Shown here in pieces: positions 52,187-61,771 of a stretch of DNA of 64,000 bases. Position 1 is the first letter of the stretch; each line of letters begins with the position of its first letter. Origin of the DNA: Bog-756 sp963835465 (GTDB taxonomy: Bacteria > Actinomycetota > Acidimicrobiia > Acidimicrobiales > RAAP-2); NCBI GenBank assembly GCA_963835465.1, contig CAWIFR010000002.1, positions 744,001 through 808,000 of the forward strand, in the 5' to 3' direction. The position numbers and the translations under genes were made by a program. The notes beneath the pieces are model-generated. The model had not been told where the DNA came from. It saw only the letters and a program-made list of their open reading frames with translations, and made no database searches.

Positions 52187-53463
52187 AGGCCTACCGCATC
52201 CGCGACGAGATGAACGGGATCACCGAACCTCCGGGAAAGACTTGGTTCTGGGAGCTGCAGGCCGGCGTCATCGACGCCGACCGCTGCATCCAGTGCGGCA
52301 CCTGCGTGGCTGTCTGCCCGTCCAACTCCATCGGGATCCACGAGGACACCGACCTCCCCGAGTTGGTCAAGATGTGCACGGGCTGCTCGCTCTGCTGGGA
52401 CTTCTGTCCCCGGGGTGGACTGCGGTACGAGGCCCTGTGGCCGCCGTCCACGGTCACCGGCGATCCCGCGGACGGCGGCGTCAACGAGTCGGGCACAGTG
52501 GTGCGGGCCGACGCCGCCGACAACTACTGGAAGATCACCGGGGGCCCTCCCGGGGACGGTCTCGGCGCGGTGATGGACTCCTATGCGGTGCGCGCCGGTG
52601 CTCGCCCCGATGATGCCCAGGACGGTGGTGTGGTCTCGGCCCTGCTGGTCGCCGCACTGGCTGCGGGGGACATCGACGGCGCCCTGGTCACCCGGCCGAG
52701 CGATGACCCCGATGAGCCGTGGAAGGGCGTCGCCCATCTGGCCACCACGGCCAAAGAGATCGTCGCCGCCGCCGGCAGCTACTACAACCAGACCATGGCC
52801 CTGGCCGAGCTGGACCTGTCCAGGTACGACCTGCCGGCCAAGCCGCGCATCGCCGTGGTGGGCACGCCGTGTGAGATCCAGGGCATCCGGGCCATGCAGT
52901 CACGGCGCTGGCCCACCGGGGCGCACCGGATCGATGCCGTGGTGCTGACCATCGCGCTGCTCTGCACCAAGAGCTTCGACTATCAGGGCCTGATGCTCCA
53001 GCTCCTGCAGGAGGACCGGGGCATCGACCTTGAGCGGGTCAGCAAGGTCGATGTCATCCGGGGCCGGATGATCGTGGAGTACCGCGATGGCGAGCTGGCG
53101 GTGGACGAGCCCATCAAGAACTTTCACGGGGCCGCCCTGAAGGGGTGTGACGAGTGCGCCGACTTCCTGGGACGGGGAGCGGACCTCTCGGTGGGGAGCG
53201 TGGGCTCGATGGACGGATGGAGCAGCGTCCTGGTCCGGACCGAACGGGGTCGCCGGGCGCTGGACAATGCCCGGGGCCGGCTCGACTTCCGAGAGCTCGA
53301 CAATCCCGAGGCCCTGGTCAAGCTGGACGCGTTCGACAAGCGAATCGCGTTCGACAGCCTCCGGCGCCCCTTCGACCCGGATGCCCCCCTGTTCATCGAC
53401 TACGCCGAGCACGTTTCGGCCTATGCGGACAGTGACCGGGCGCCCGTGGAGCACGACGGCTGA
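52183..53463 (+). CDS. F420 hydrogenase/dehydrogenase beta-subunit-like iron-sulfur flavoprotein
   Basis: A 426-residue FrhB-family protein. Two 4Fe-4S ferredoxin motifs lie near the N-terminus: C35, C38, C41, C45 (CIQCGTCVAVCP) and C65, C68, C71, C75 (CTGCSLCWDFCP). The FrhB/FdhB N-terminal domain follows (DGGVVSALLVAALAAGDIDG) and then the C-terminal domain (RIAVVGTPCEIQGIRAMQ; LLCTKSFDYQGL; GCDECADFLGRGADLSVGSV). Such proteins bind FAD and move electrons between F420 and iron-sulfur clusters. Here ATGA overlap ties it to a sulfite reductase, suggesting F420H2-driven sulfite reduction; methanogen Fsr fuses the same two modules. F420 use is inferred. Confidence 0.9.
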   Translation: MKAYRIRDEMNGITEPPGKTWFWELQAGVIDADRCIQCGTCVAVCPSNSIGIHEDTDLPELVKMCTGCSLCWDFCPRGGLRYEALWPPSTVTGDPADGGVNESGTVVRADAADNYWKITGGPPGDGLGAVMDSYAVRAGARPDDAQDGGVVSALLVAALAAGDIDGALVTRPSDDPDEPWKGVAHLATTAKEIVAAAGSYYNQTMALAELDLSRYDLPAKPRIAVVGTPCEIQGIRAMQSRRWPTGAHRIDAVVLTIALLCTKSFDYQGLMLQLLQEDRGIDLERVSKVDVIRGRMIVEYRDGELAVDEPIKNFHGAALKGCDECADFLGRGADLSVGSVGSMDGWSSVLVRTERGRRALDNARGRLDFRELDNPEALVKLDAFDKRIAFDSLRRPFDPDAPLFIDYAEHVSAYADSDRAPVEHDG

Positions 53464-53616
53464 CCTGGGCTGCGAGGGCGACATGGCCTGCAACTTTGCC
53501 GTGCGACCCCTCGTCCCCCGGGCGGCAACATGAAGGTTGTGTTCCGATTTCCTCCGTTGCCCCAGGTCGCCGAAATTTGTCAATTCTTCGGCCTACTGGA
53601 TGGGTAGGGTGACCGT

Positions 53617-53943
53617 ATGACGGTGTTCGAGGTGGAAGGCGGACCACGGCTGGAGCTACCGGACGAGCCTGTAGACCTGAAGGAGGGGCTGCGCGATGCC
53701 CTCCTCGACGGTCAGGACTGGCGCGAGGGCTTCACCGACGACATCTGCATCGGCCTGTGGCTCTGGCGATGTTGGCAGCCGGCCCTGGAGCCGGTCGGGA
53801 TGAGCCGCGAGGACTTCGTTGAGGTGGTCGTGGCCAACCAGCGGGAGCTGTGGCTCTGGCTCATGGGTGAGCGCCAATGGATCCAGTACCTCACCGGCCT
53901 GGCCGGACGGGTGGTCCGGCGGATTCCCACCGCCGTGGCCTGA
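53617..53943 (+). CDS. Protein of unknown function
   Basis: A 108-residue protein from ATG 53617. I do not recognise the family. It has an acidic first half and a Trp-rich helical middle (GLWLWRCWQPALEPVGMSRE; ELWLWLMGERQWIQYLTGL) with six tryptophans in 45 residues, not hydrophobic enough for a membrane span. Composition and codon use look genuine. It begins a run of small same-strand genes after the sulfur locus. Confidence 0.6.
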   Translation: MTVFEVEGGPRLELPDEPVDLKEGLRDALLDGQDWREGFTDDICIGLWLWRCWQPALEPVGMSREDFVEVVVANQRELWLWLMGERQWIQYLTGLAGRVVRRIPTAVA

Positions 53944-54047
53944 GGGGTAACGTCAGTCGCCAGCCCGGCAGGGCGGTACGGCCATGTCGGTCCTCGGACC
54001 GACGCCTGAGCAGGGCGGTCGCACAGACAGAGCACAAAGGGGGAGCT

Positions 54048-54560
54048 ATGCCGCGCGTGACGGTACCGGTGGACCGGGACCCGTTGGTCTACGTCTGGAC
54101 CGAGCTGGCCCCGCCGCTCACGGCGGCGGCCGGCGGGTACTCCAACGCCGTCTATGAGCGGTCCTCGCTCTCCCTGCGGGAGTTCGAGGCGGCCAGGACC
54201 ACCATGGCCCGGATCAACCAGTGCGCCATCTGCATCGACTGGCGGACGGCCCGTGACGTGCCCAGCCGGAACGCCGACCCCGGGGCGGTCCCCGAGGAGT
54301 TCTACGAGGCGGTGGGGGTCCAGGGCGACCGGAGCGGGCTCAGCGAGCGGGAGGCCCTGGCCGCCGAGTTCGCCGAGCGCTATGCACTGGACCACCTGGG
54401 TATGGACGACGCCTTCTGGGCCCGGCTGCACGCCGCCTACAGCGACGACGAGTTGGTCGACCTGGCCCTGTGCGTGGGCTCGTGGCTGGCCCTCGGCCGG
54501 TTCAATCAGGTGTTCGACATCGACGGCGCCTGTCGGGTGCCCTCGTCCGGACCCCGCTGA
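54048..54560 (+). CDS. Carboxymuconolactone decarboxylase/AhpD-like protein
   Basis: A 170-residue protein of the CMD/AhpD family. The redox motif C59-x2-C62 is in RINQCAICIDWRTARD, following the helix SLREFEAARTTMARIN, and LVDLALCVGSWLALGRFNQV closes the fold. With the CxxC it may act as a small peroxidase or thiol-disulfide protein rather than a decarboxylase. GGGGGAG precedes the ATG at 54048. The next gene starts 19 bases after its stop. Confidence 0.85.
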   Translation: MPRVTVPVDRDPLVYVWTELAPPLTAAAGGYSNAVYERSSLSLREFEAARTTMARINQCAICIDWRTARDVPSRNADPGAVPEEFYEAVGVQGDRSGLSEREALAAEFAERYALDHLGMDDAFWARLHAAYSDDELVDLALCVGSWLALGRFNQVFDIDGACRVPSSGPR

Positions 54561-54579
54561 CCCGGGGCAGGAGCCGGTC

Positions 54580-55311
54580 GTGGAGAAGGTGATCACACTG
54601 TTGTGGGGCGAGGGCAGCCCCGACGCCGGAGACGCCCTGCGGGACCGCCTGCTGGGGGAGACCGTCCCCCGACTACTGGGCTCGGGGGTCCGGGGCCTGT
54701 CGGTGAACGTCCATGACACTGACGCCGCATCGGCGCCCTCGCCGGCCCCGCCCCCGGCGGGGGAGTGGCCCCACGTGGCCCAGGTATCGGTGTGGCTGGA
54801 CAGCTACGAGCACCGGAGCAAGGTGGAGGCCGCAGTGGCCGACCTCGGCCTCCGGTGGGCGTCGTACCTGGTGGCCGAGTCGCTGTACGACGACTACGGG
54901 ACCACCCCCTACGCGGGCCCCCGTGACTGGCCCGACGGGGACCGATCGCCGGGCGTGCTGACCGTGGCCCTGATCCACCGGCCCGAGGGTCTGGGCTACC
55001 GCGAGTGGATCACCCGATGGCATGGGACCCAGTCTCCGGTCTCGGGGGAGCTCCAGCCGCGAACCCGGTACGTGCGCAACGAGGTGGTCCGCTCGCTGAC
55101 CGAGGGAGCTCCCGAGGTGGGTGGCATCGTCGAGGAGGGCTGGCCCTCCACCGCACACGTGGCCGACCCCATGCTGTTCTTCAACGCCACCACGCCCGAC
55201 GAGCTGAAGGCCAATGTGGCCCGGATGATCGCCAGTGTGGACGCCTGCCTGGACATGGGCCGCCTGCGCAGCTCGACGATGAGCGAGTACCTGGTCAGGC
55301 CGCTGGGCTGA
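54580..55311 (+). CDS. EthD-like dimeric alpha-beta barrel protein
   Basis: A 243-residue protein from GTG 54580. The second half shows the pattern LGYREWITRWHGTQSPVSGE, then QPRTRYVRNEVVRSL, EEGWPSTAHVADPMLFFN and a closing helix, which I recognise from actinobacterial EthD-domain proteins. The first half is a related fold with strand PHVAQVSVWLDSYEHRSKV. Members are associated with oxidative breakdown of ethers or steroids, but the reaction is not known. It is probably co-transcribed with the AhpD-like gene. Confidence 0.65.
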   Translation: MEKVITLLWGEGSPDAGDALRDRLLGETVPRLLGSGVRGLSVNVHDTDAASAPSPAPPPAGEWPHVAQVSVWLDSYEHRSKVEAAVADLGLRWASYLVAESLYDDYGTTPYAGPRDWPDGDRSPGVLTVALIHRPEGLGYREWITRWHGTQSPVSGELQPRTRYVRNEVVRSLTEGAPEVGGIVEEGWPSTAHVADPMLFFNATTPDELKANVARMIASVDACLDMGRLRSSTMSEYLVRPLG

Positions 55312-55365
55312 GTCCGGACGGGTTTGCGCTGCCCTGCGCCCGTGGCGGCAAGGGGGCGGGAACGG

Positions 55366-56208
55366 TCAGGGGCAAAAGAGGCGGGAGACGGCCGGTGCCA
55401 CCTGCCCGAACTCGTGGACAGGGGCCAGCCGGCCCCGGCCCACCTGGGCCAGGTCCCGGGCCAGGTCCAGATCGTGCTCGCCCGACGTGTCGAGCAGGAC
55501 GTCGAGGCGGGGAAGGGCGGCCGCCGACGCACGGGGGTCAGGGCCGGCGTTGTGCACGCAGTCCGAGAGCAGCAGTACCCGGGCGTCGACAGGGGTCCGG
55601 CCCGAGAGGAGGGCCCGTGCGACGGTGAGAGGGAAGTGGAGATTGGTCAGGCCCCGTGCCGGCAGGCGCAGCAGCCTGTCGAGCAATCGGCCCACTTCGA
55701 CACGGTCTCCCGGGCGGGCCAGGACGGCGGCGTCCGACCAGAAGGCCACGACGGCGAGGTCGTCTCGTCGGAGTTCGGCGGCCAGCGCGCCGACGGTGGC
55801 GGCTGCCGTCCGAATCCGTTCACCGCCCATCGAGCCCGAGATGTCCACGGCCAGGACCACCGATCGGCGAGTGCGCACCCGCTCCCGCACCACGATGTCA
55901 TCCTCGTCGGGCACCGGGTGGTCGACGATCCGCTCAACGGTGGCGTCGAGGTCGATGTCGTCGGAGCCGCCCCGGTACCGCACGCTGACCAGCTCCCCGG
56001 GGCCCCGGGCCGTGGCCGACGAGCGACGGGTTCGGGGAAGCACCAAGCTGGCGGCGATCTGCTGGGCACGCCGCAGCACCTCAGGATCGGGCTCTCCGGC
56101 GGCCCGGTCGGGATCGGCGAGGGATCCGGCTTCATCGGTGAAGCCGGACGAGCCCCCGGCCGGGGGGCGCACGGTCCGGGGTCGGCCGGGAAGCGTATTG
56201 CCGGCCAC
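55366..56208 (-). CDS. VWA (CoxE-like) domain protein, N-terminus frameshifted
   Basis: The clean part is 280 residues with a von Willebrand A domain. The metal site is AVDISGSMGGERIRTAAATV, and later LTNLHFPLTVARALL and VLLLSDCVHNAGPDPRA complete it. Upstream in another frame lies RRRPKQLVDEPTLFDLASRV, directly after the MoxR stop. One more G in the run at about 56218-56221 joins it as VAPGAVVAGNTLPG, so the true gene extends to about 56345. MoxR/VWA pairs act together as chaperones that insert metals or remodel complexes; the client here is unknown. Confidence 0.75.
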   Translation of the reverse strand: MAGNTLPGRPRTVRPPAGGSSGFTDEAGSLADPDRAAGEPDPEVLRRAQQIAASLVLPRTRRSSATARGPGELVSVRYRGGSDDIDLDATVERIVDHPVPDEDDIVVRERVRTRRSVVLAVDISGSMGGERIRTAAATVGALAAELRRDDLAVVAFWSDAAVLARPGDRVEVGRLLDRLLRLPARGLTNLHFPLTVARALLSGRTPVDARVLLLSDCVHNAGPDPRASAAALPRLDVLLDTSGEHDLDLARDLAQVGRGRLAPVHEFGQVAPAVSRLFCP

Positions 56209-56351
56209 GACCGCCCCGGGGCCACCCGCGAGGCCAGGTCGAACAGGGTGGGCTCATCGACGAGCTGCTTGGGCCGGCGGCGGAGGGGCCGCTGCCCGGC
56301 AGTCGATCGCTCACCCCGCCGGCTGAGTGGGGCGACGGTGGCAACCTCCCT

Positions 56352-57332
56352 TCAACCCGGCTTGGCCGTGGCCGGGGCGAGCACGAAGTGGTCGTCCCAG
56401 ATCTGGCGCAGGACCTCCTCGGGGGTTGTCTCGACCGTCTCGTCGAGCTGGATCCGGCCCGAGAGGGCCACCACCATGGCGTCGTAGACCGTCTCTGCGT
56501 AGGCCGCTCGGTCCGGTCGTGCCTCCAGCCGGCCCTGGACCGAACCGGTGGCCTGGCCGCGGAGCCCCAGCAGTTGACCGGCCACCAGCGTGAGGTCGAT
56601 GGCTCCCCGGACACTGGCGCCCTGTCGGATGTCGGGGTGGTGGCGGGTGGCCCGGGTGACGGCCACGGCATCGGCGGTGAGGGCCTGGTCGGGTGATCCG
56701 GTCCGCAGGGTCACGATGCCTCGCTCGGCGACTTCGTCCTGGTAGGTGAGGGCCAAGCGGCACAGGCGGTCGTGCACGCTGGTGGACAGTCGGGTAGTGC
56801 CGACGTTGTCGTAAGGGTTCATCGAGGCGATCACCCGGAAGGTCGGCTTGGCCACGACCCTGCCCATGCGGGGCACGGTCACCTCCCGCTCGGCCATCGA
56901 TGTCAACAGACTGTTGAGGGTGTCCTCCGGGGCGCGGTTGAACTCCTCGACGTAGAGGAAGCCCCCCTGCCGCATGGCCTCGAGCAGTGGGCCATCCACG
57001 AAGTTGTCCGGCCGGTAGTCCTCCTGGAGGACGCGGGCTGGATTGTGATGCCCAATGAGGCGGGTGGGGGTCAGGTCGGCGTTGCCCTCGACGAAGACGA
57101 AGGGGATGCCCCACTCGGTGGTGATGGCCCGCAGCAGGGTGCTCTTCGACGTCCCGGGGGGACCTTCCAGCAGGAGGTCACGTCCCGCGGCCACGGCGGC
57201 CAGGATCAGCTCCAGCTCCCGCTCCCGGCCCACCAGGTGCTGGGCGATCCGGGCTCGGGTGTCGGCCAGGTCACCGCCGACGCCCACCACGCGTTCGTCG
57301 CTGGCGTTGGCGTGGTCGTTCACAGAGGGCAC
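56352..57332 (-). CDS. MoxR-family AAA ATPase
   Basis: A 326-residue AAA ATPase. Walker A is LLEGPPGTSKSTLLRAI, Walker B is GGFLYVEEFNRAPEDTLNSL, and sensor 1 is FRVIASMNPYDNVGTTRLS. It starts at GTG 57332. MoxR proteins work with VWA partners, and one is encoded just downstream. The clients of such pairs include metal-dependent enzymes; none is adjacent. A possible short gene lies just upstream. Confidence 0.9.
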   Translation of the reverse strand: MPSVNDHANASDERVVGVGGDLADTRARIAQHLVGRERELELILAAVAAGRDLLLEGPPGTSKSTLLRAITTEWGIPFVFVEGNADLTPTRLIGHHNPARVLQEDYRPDNFVDGPLLEAMRQGGFLYVEEFNRAPEDTLNSLLTSMAEREVTVPRMGRVVAKPTFRVIASMNPYDNVGTTRLSTSVHDRLCRLALTYQDEVAERGIVTLRTGSPDQALTADAVAVTRATRHHPDIRQGASVRGAIDLTLVAGQLLGLRGQATGSVQGRLEARPDRAAYAETVYDAMVVALSGRIQLDETVETTPEEVLRQIWDDHFVLAPATAKPG

Positions 57333-57338
57333 GGTCGT

Positions 57339-57508
57339 TCACCTCGTACTCAGTCGGGCGACGCGATGGCGACGGGTTTCGTGCCCCCGTCGGAACGGCA
57401 GCGGGTCCCTGGCGAAGGCCCTGGCTTTGTCGGACGCCAGGAAGAGTAGGTCCTTGATGAAGGCGGGTTCCAGCTTGGCGCTCCAGGATGGTCAGCGGAC
57501 AACGGCAT
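57339..57508 (-). CDS. Possible small gene before moxR, frameshifted
   Basis: In one frame, after an in-frame stop, there is a protein-like stretch KLEPAFIKDLLFLASDKARA, then FARDPLPFRRGHETRRHRVA, ending at 57339, seven bases before the MoxR start. It has no start codon of its own. An ATG at 57508 (MPLSADHP) lies in another frame, one base out. If joined they encode about 56 residues. It may be a small MoxR-linked protein. The rest of the 405-base gap up to ychF shows nothing. Confidence 0.3.
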
Positions 57509-57737
57509 CGGGTCGGCGCCACCCTTTCCGGCCGGGCCCTCACGACGGGTCAGCAAGGCACCGACGGTCACCCGTCCGCCTGACGGATTCACTCCCCGAG
57601 GGTTTCTACCTCCACGGTCGGACCGCCGCCCGAGCCGAGCGCTCAGGACCGGCGATCCGCCTTCGCCGGGTATCACCTACGCTCTTCCCTGGCCCGCATG
57701 CCAGGCGGGTGAGCCAGATCACTTCGAGGAGCCACCC

Positions 57738-58826
<1,089 letters not shown>

Positions 58827-59051
58827 GAATGAACCCCCGTTCAGAGGAGTACTGGGCCGACTCAATTTCCGACAGTCCCCAAGACTCTCAGCCTGGAGCG
58901 GGCCGGAGGGCGCGAGGCAGATCACCGCCGCCGAAGCGCGCCGTGGTCACCGAGCGGACTTCGACGCCGTCCAGCGGATCAGAAGGTTCATGGGATTGAC
59001 CCGCACATTCAGGCATCGCTTCGGCCAACACGCCGGTTGTGGCCCCGAGAT

Positions 59052-59174
59052 TCAGGCAGCCGACCCCTCGAAGGAGGCGTTGAAGCTGAAGATGCCTCCG
59101 TCCGAAGCCACCAACCAGTAGCCCTTCCCATCGGGTGTCGTTGCCATCCCGACGGCCGGAGCGATGAAGTCCAT
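59052..59174 (-). pseudogene. Remnant of a GYWLV-repeat protein
   Basis: Forty residues from ATG 59174 read DFIAPAVGMATTPDGKGYWL, then VASDGGIFSFNASFEGSAA and stop. This is one unit of the GYWLVASDGGIF repeat found in large exported proteins of Acidimicrobiia. Nothing in frame before it is protein-like, so it is a leftover end. The surrounding 58827-59365 region holds no other gene I can support. Confidence 0.55.
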
Positions 59175-59365
59175 ACAGGGGGGGGGAGTGCCCCCGGCCC
59201 GACCGGCCGGGAGCCGAGTCTGAGGCGTACTCCGAGGCCCAGGTCGCCGAGGAGGATCGCGATGGGTAAACGGTCGCAGAGTTCGGCCGACACGGCATCC
59301 CGGTGGCTCCGGGTCCTCGCTCCTCACTGTCTATGCCGGCAATGGACGCGAACGAGGTCGGTGGC

Positions 59366-60070
59366 CTACCCGCTGTTCGGGCCCGGATCACCATCCAGGG
59401 CGACGGTCTCCAACAGCTCGGGGCCGTCATTCCTCACGTTGCCGACGCTCTTGCCCACGGGATGGTGAACCAGCGTGCCTCTGGCGGTCGGCACGAGCAG
59501 TGGCTGGAGTTTGTCGACGTCGGTACACGTGGGGTCGAGCCACCTCTCCCAATCACCGGGTTCGAGGACGACAGGTTGCCTGTCGTGGATCGGCATGTCG
59601 GGTCCCGCCTCGGTGGTGATGATGGTAGCGGTGTTGAGCTCGCGGCCCCCGGCGTCCCGCCACCACTCCCGTAGCCCGGCGAACACGATCGGCTCACCAT
59701 CAGCCCTGGTGAACGTGTACGGCTGCTTGTGCTTGGGGTCAAGCCGCTCCCACTCGTAGAAGGCATCGGCCGGCACCAGAATCCGCGACTTGCGGAAGGC
59801 GGTGCGAAACATCGGCTTCGTGGCCAGGGTCTCGGCCCGCGGATTGAACGTGCCCTTGACGTCGGGTGTCTGGGACCAGCTGGGGACCAGACCCCAACGG
59901 TAAGCCCGCAACAGACGCTCACCATGCCGTTCGCTCACGCCCAGGATCCGGTCGGTCGGGGCCAGGTTCCAGCCGGGTCGCCACTCGTCGATCACGCCGG
60001 AGTCGATGCCAGCGTCCAAGATCCGCGCCAGGCGGTCAGGCTCGTCGTAGAGGGCGATGCGTCCACACAT
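59366..60070 (-). CDS. SOS response-associated peptidase (SRAP, HMCES/YedK)
   Basis: A 234-residue SRAP protein that crosslinks to abasic sites in single-stranded DNA and shields them. All catalytic residues are present: Cys2 in MCGRIALYD, Asn76 in TFNPRAET, Glu106 in AFYEWERLDP and His162 in DMPIHDRQPVV. RWGLVPSWSQ is typical. The start is fixed because Cys2 becomes N-terminal after methionine removal. Length is normal. Confidence 0.95.
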   Translation of the reverse strand: MCGRIALYDEPDRLARILDAGIDSGVIDEWRPGWNLAPTDRILGVSERHGERLLRAYRWGLVPSWSQTPDVKGTFNPRAETLATKPMFRTAFRKSRILVPADAFYEWERLDPKHKQPYTFTRADGEPIVFAGLREWWRDAGGRELNTATIITTEAGPDMPIHDRQPVVLEPGDWERWLDPTCTDVDKLQPLLVPTARGTLVHHPVGKSVGNVRNDGPELLETVALDGDPGPNSG

Positions 60071-60117
60071 GATTCAACAGCCTACGGCGGTTGTCGGTGG
60101 TCGAATCTGGGTAGCTG

Positions 60118-60576
60118 GTGGCCATGGACAGTTACGAGCTCGTGGTCAGGGGTCGGCTGAGTGACGCGCTCGTGCGAGGGACGGGTACCGAGCTGATCTG
60201 TTGTGAGGCGGGGCTGTCGCGGCCACTGGCCTCAGAGTTCGACCAAGTTCGACTGCACACGCTGCTCGGGCTGTTGGGAGACCTGCACATCGAGCTGGTG
60301 TCGGTTTACCCACGCCCAACCCGTTGCCGACCCGAAGGACAACTTCCCCCTGAGGGGCCCCAGGCCGTCGTCGGTGGACCCCGGTCTTGTGACCTTGCCG
60401 TCCTGGACCGATCTTCTGGTGGAGGCAGGCGGGATCCTCGCTCCCATTCCTGGTCCCGGTGTCCGAGTCGGCACCCGGGTCGACGGTCCGAACCACGCGA
60501 CCGATCGGAGTTGCCGGCACCGGCCAGGGGAGAGCCGCCGCCGCTCGGGTGTCCCCTCCCGACGCGGCCGCGCTGA
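60118..60576 (+). CDS. Small conserved protein, possibly frameshifted
   Basis: The first 60 residues are protein-like: MDSYELVVRGRLSDALVRGT, then LASEFDQVRLHTLLGLLGDL and IELVSVY. I recall short actinobacterial proteins of about 70 residues with this strand-helix pattern (YELRVxGR at the start and LxLVxVRR at the end); no function is known. Beyond about residue 65 the frame is Arg/Pro/Ser-rich and looks random. A shift near 60320 would end it at about 70 residues. It diverges from the SRAP gene. Starts at GTG 60118 or ATG 60124. Confidence 0.45.
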   Translation: MAMDSYELVVRGRLSDALVRGTGTELICCEAGLSRPLASEFDQVRLHTLLGLLGDLHIELVSVYPRPTRCRPEGQLPPEGPQAVVGGPRSCDLAVLDRSSGGGRRDPRSHSWSRCPSRHPGRRSEPRDRSELPAPARGEPPPLGCPLPTRPR

Positions 60577-60584
60577 ACCCCTAC

Positions 60585-60612
60585 TGACCGCCCACCGGAG
60601 AGAAGGCGGTCA
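60585..60612 (+). terminator. Hairpin after the 60118 gene
   Basis: TGACCGCC (60585-60592) and GGCGGTCA (60605-60612) form a perfect eight-base stem with a 12-base loop, nine bases after the stop at 60576. No T-tract follows. Confidence 0.4.
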
Positions 60613-60751
60613 ACACAGGTCGTACCCGGTTGGGGACCGTTCCAATCTCTAGAAATCGCGTCCTTGCCCTGGTATCGCCGATGGGATCGACCTCCGACGA
60701 GGAGCTCGTAAAGGACGGCGGTTCATTCGGGGCGCAATGGGCGCCTTCCGC

Positions 60752-60826
60752 TTACGAGAGCGCCACAGCAGTCCCCGCCACCAGGGCGCCCATGCATGCG
60801 ATCAAGATCCATTTCTCCACGCGCAT
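60752..60826 (-). CDS. Tiny hydrophobic protein of 24 residues
   Basis: ATG 60826 opens MRVEKWILIACMGALVAGTA followed by VALS and a TAA stop. One membrane helix fills most of it, with a basic start. A strong Shine-Dalgarno sequence, GGGAGGA, stands five bases before the ATG, better than that of most genes in the window. Both facts argue for a real small membrane protein. No function is known. It is alone in a region otherwise empty of genes. Confidence 0.42.
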   Translation of the reverse strand: MRVEKWILIACMGALVAGTAVALS

Positions 60827-61771
60827 CCGGTCCTCCCGTTGACTCGCTGCCACTGCACCCGGCCCCTTCCGAGGGGGAGGCCGGTTCGGTGGTCAATGGC
60901 CGACCGGCAGCGCCCGTGCCGCCGATGCCATTTGCCTACCCGATCGAAGGGGCCTCAACCAGCCGGTGCCCCGGGGCCATTCCGCTCAAGCTGTTCTTCC
61001 GACGCGCCGATCACAACTCCTGCTGGGGATTCCGCCGTCACTGCACCCCTGGCTTGCAGGGCAGGGCGATGGAGCCCGACCCGGTACTGCTCGATACGCC
61101 AACGAGCCCGGGTCGGCTCCACTCGCCGGCCACCATCGCTGCGGTCTACGGCCCGTCGGTGCTCGGAAGGGCGAGAGTATTGCCGGAAGGGACCCCGACG
61201 TCACCGGCGGCCAGCGAGGAAGCCGTCACGTGCTGGCGGTTCTCGGGTCCGCCACACCCGAGCCCCCAACCAGACCGGCTCCCGCTGGATGGAGAAGCTA
61301 TTGCACGGAGGCGGTTCCCGCAACCCCCAGTTGCAATCCTGGCCTACCCGGTGCTCGTGCCCTTGGAAATCCACTTGCCCAACATTGGCGCACCCAGCGG
61401 AAGGCCGTTCCCGCTGCCGACCCTCTGGCCCGCACGGGAACACGCTGCCCGCATCCGATGACCCTGCAGTACCGAGACCGGACTCCCGCCGTGGACTGCC
61501 TCATCACCTGACCTACCGGTCGACTCACCACCCCGTGCCCGGGCCTCCACCCGAAGGGTACGGAAGACCTCGACCTACTCCACCCGCTTTCAGGGCGACG
61601 CGTGGCTTCCCATGCGAGGGTTTGCGCGAATCAGTCGCGATTTGGCGTGTTGTGGGGCGCGGAAGTCGGGTAGGAAGTGATACATCGCCAAGCAGGGAGC
61701 TTTGTCGGGGCGCAGGAGACAGGGGCAAATTTGTGGGATCCTCCAACCGTCAGCGGTGTCACTACTCGGCG
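60827..61771. other. Region without recognisable genes
   Basis: About 945 bases. Several reading frames are open on both strands, but all are rich in Arg, Pro, Ser and Gly with no recognisable fold, as expected of chance frames in GC-rich DNA. A hairpin CCGGCC...GGCCGG lies near 60859-60884. I see no tRNA, tmRNA or RNase P core. Confidence 0.45.

Noticed and set aside
60616..60660. Possible tRNA signal GACCGTTCCAATC
   Set aside because: The T-loop would need a purine at position 57 but has C, and no cloverleaf can be formed around it.
60796..61461. 221-codon plus-strand frame in the gene-poor region
   Set aside because: Arg/Pro/Ser-rich with no hydrophobic core, no ribosome site and no recognisable motif.
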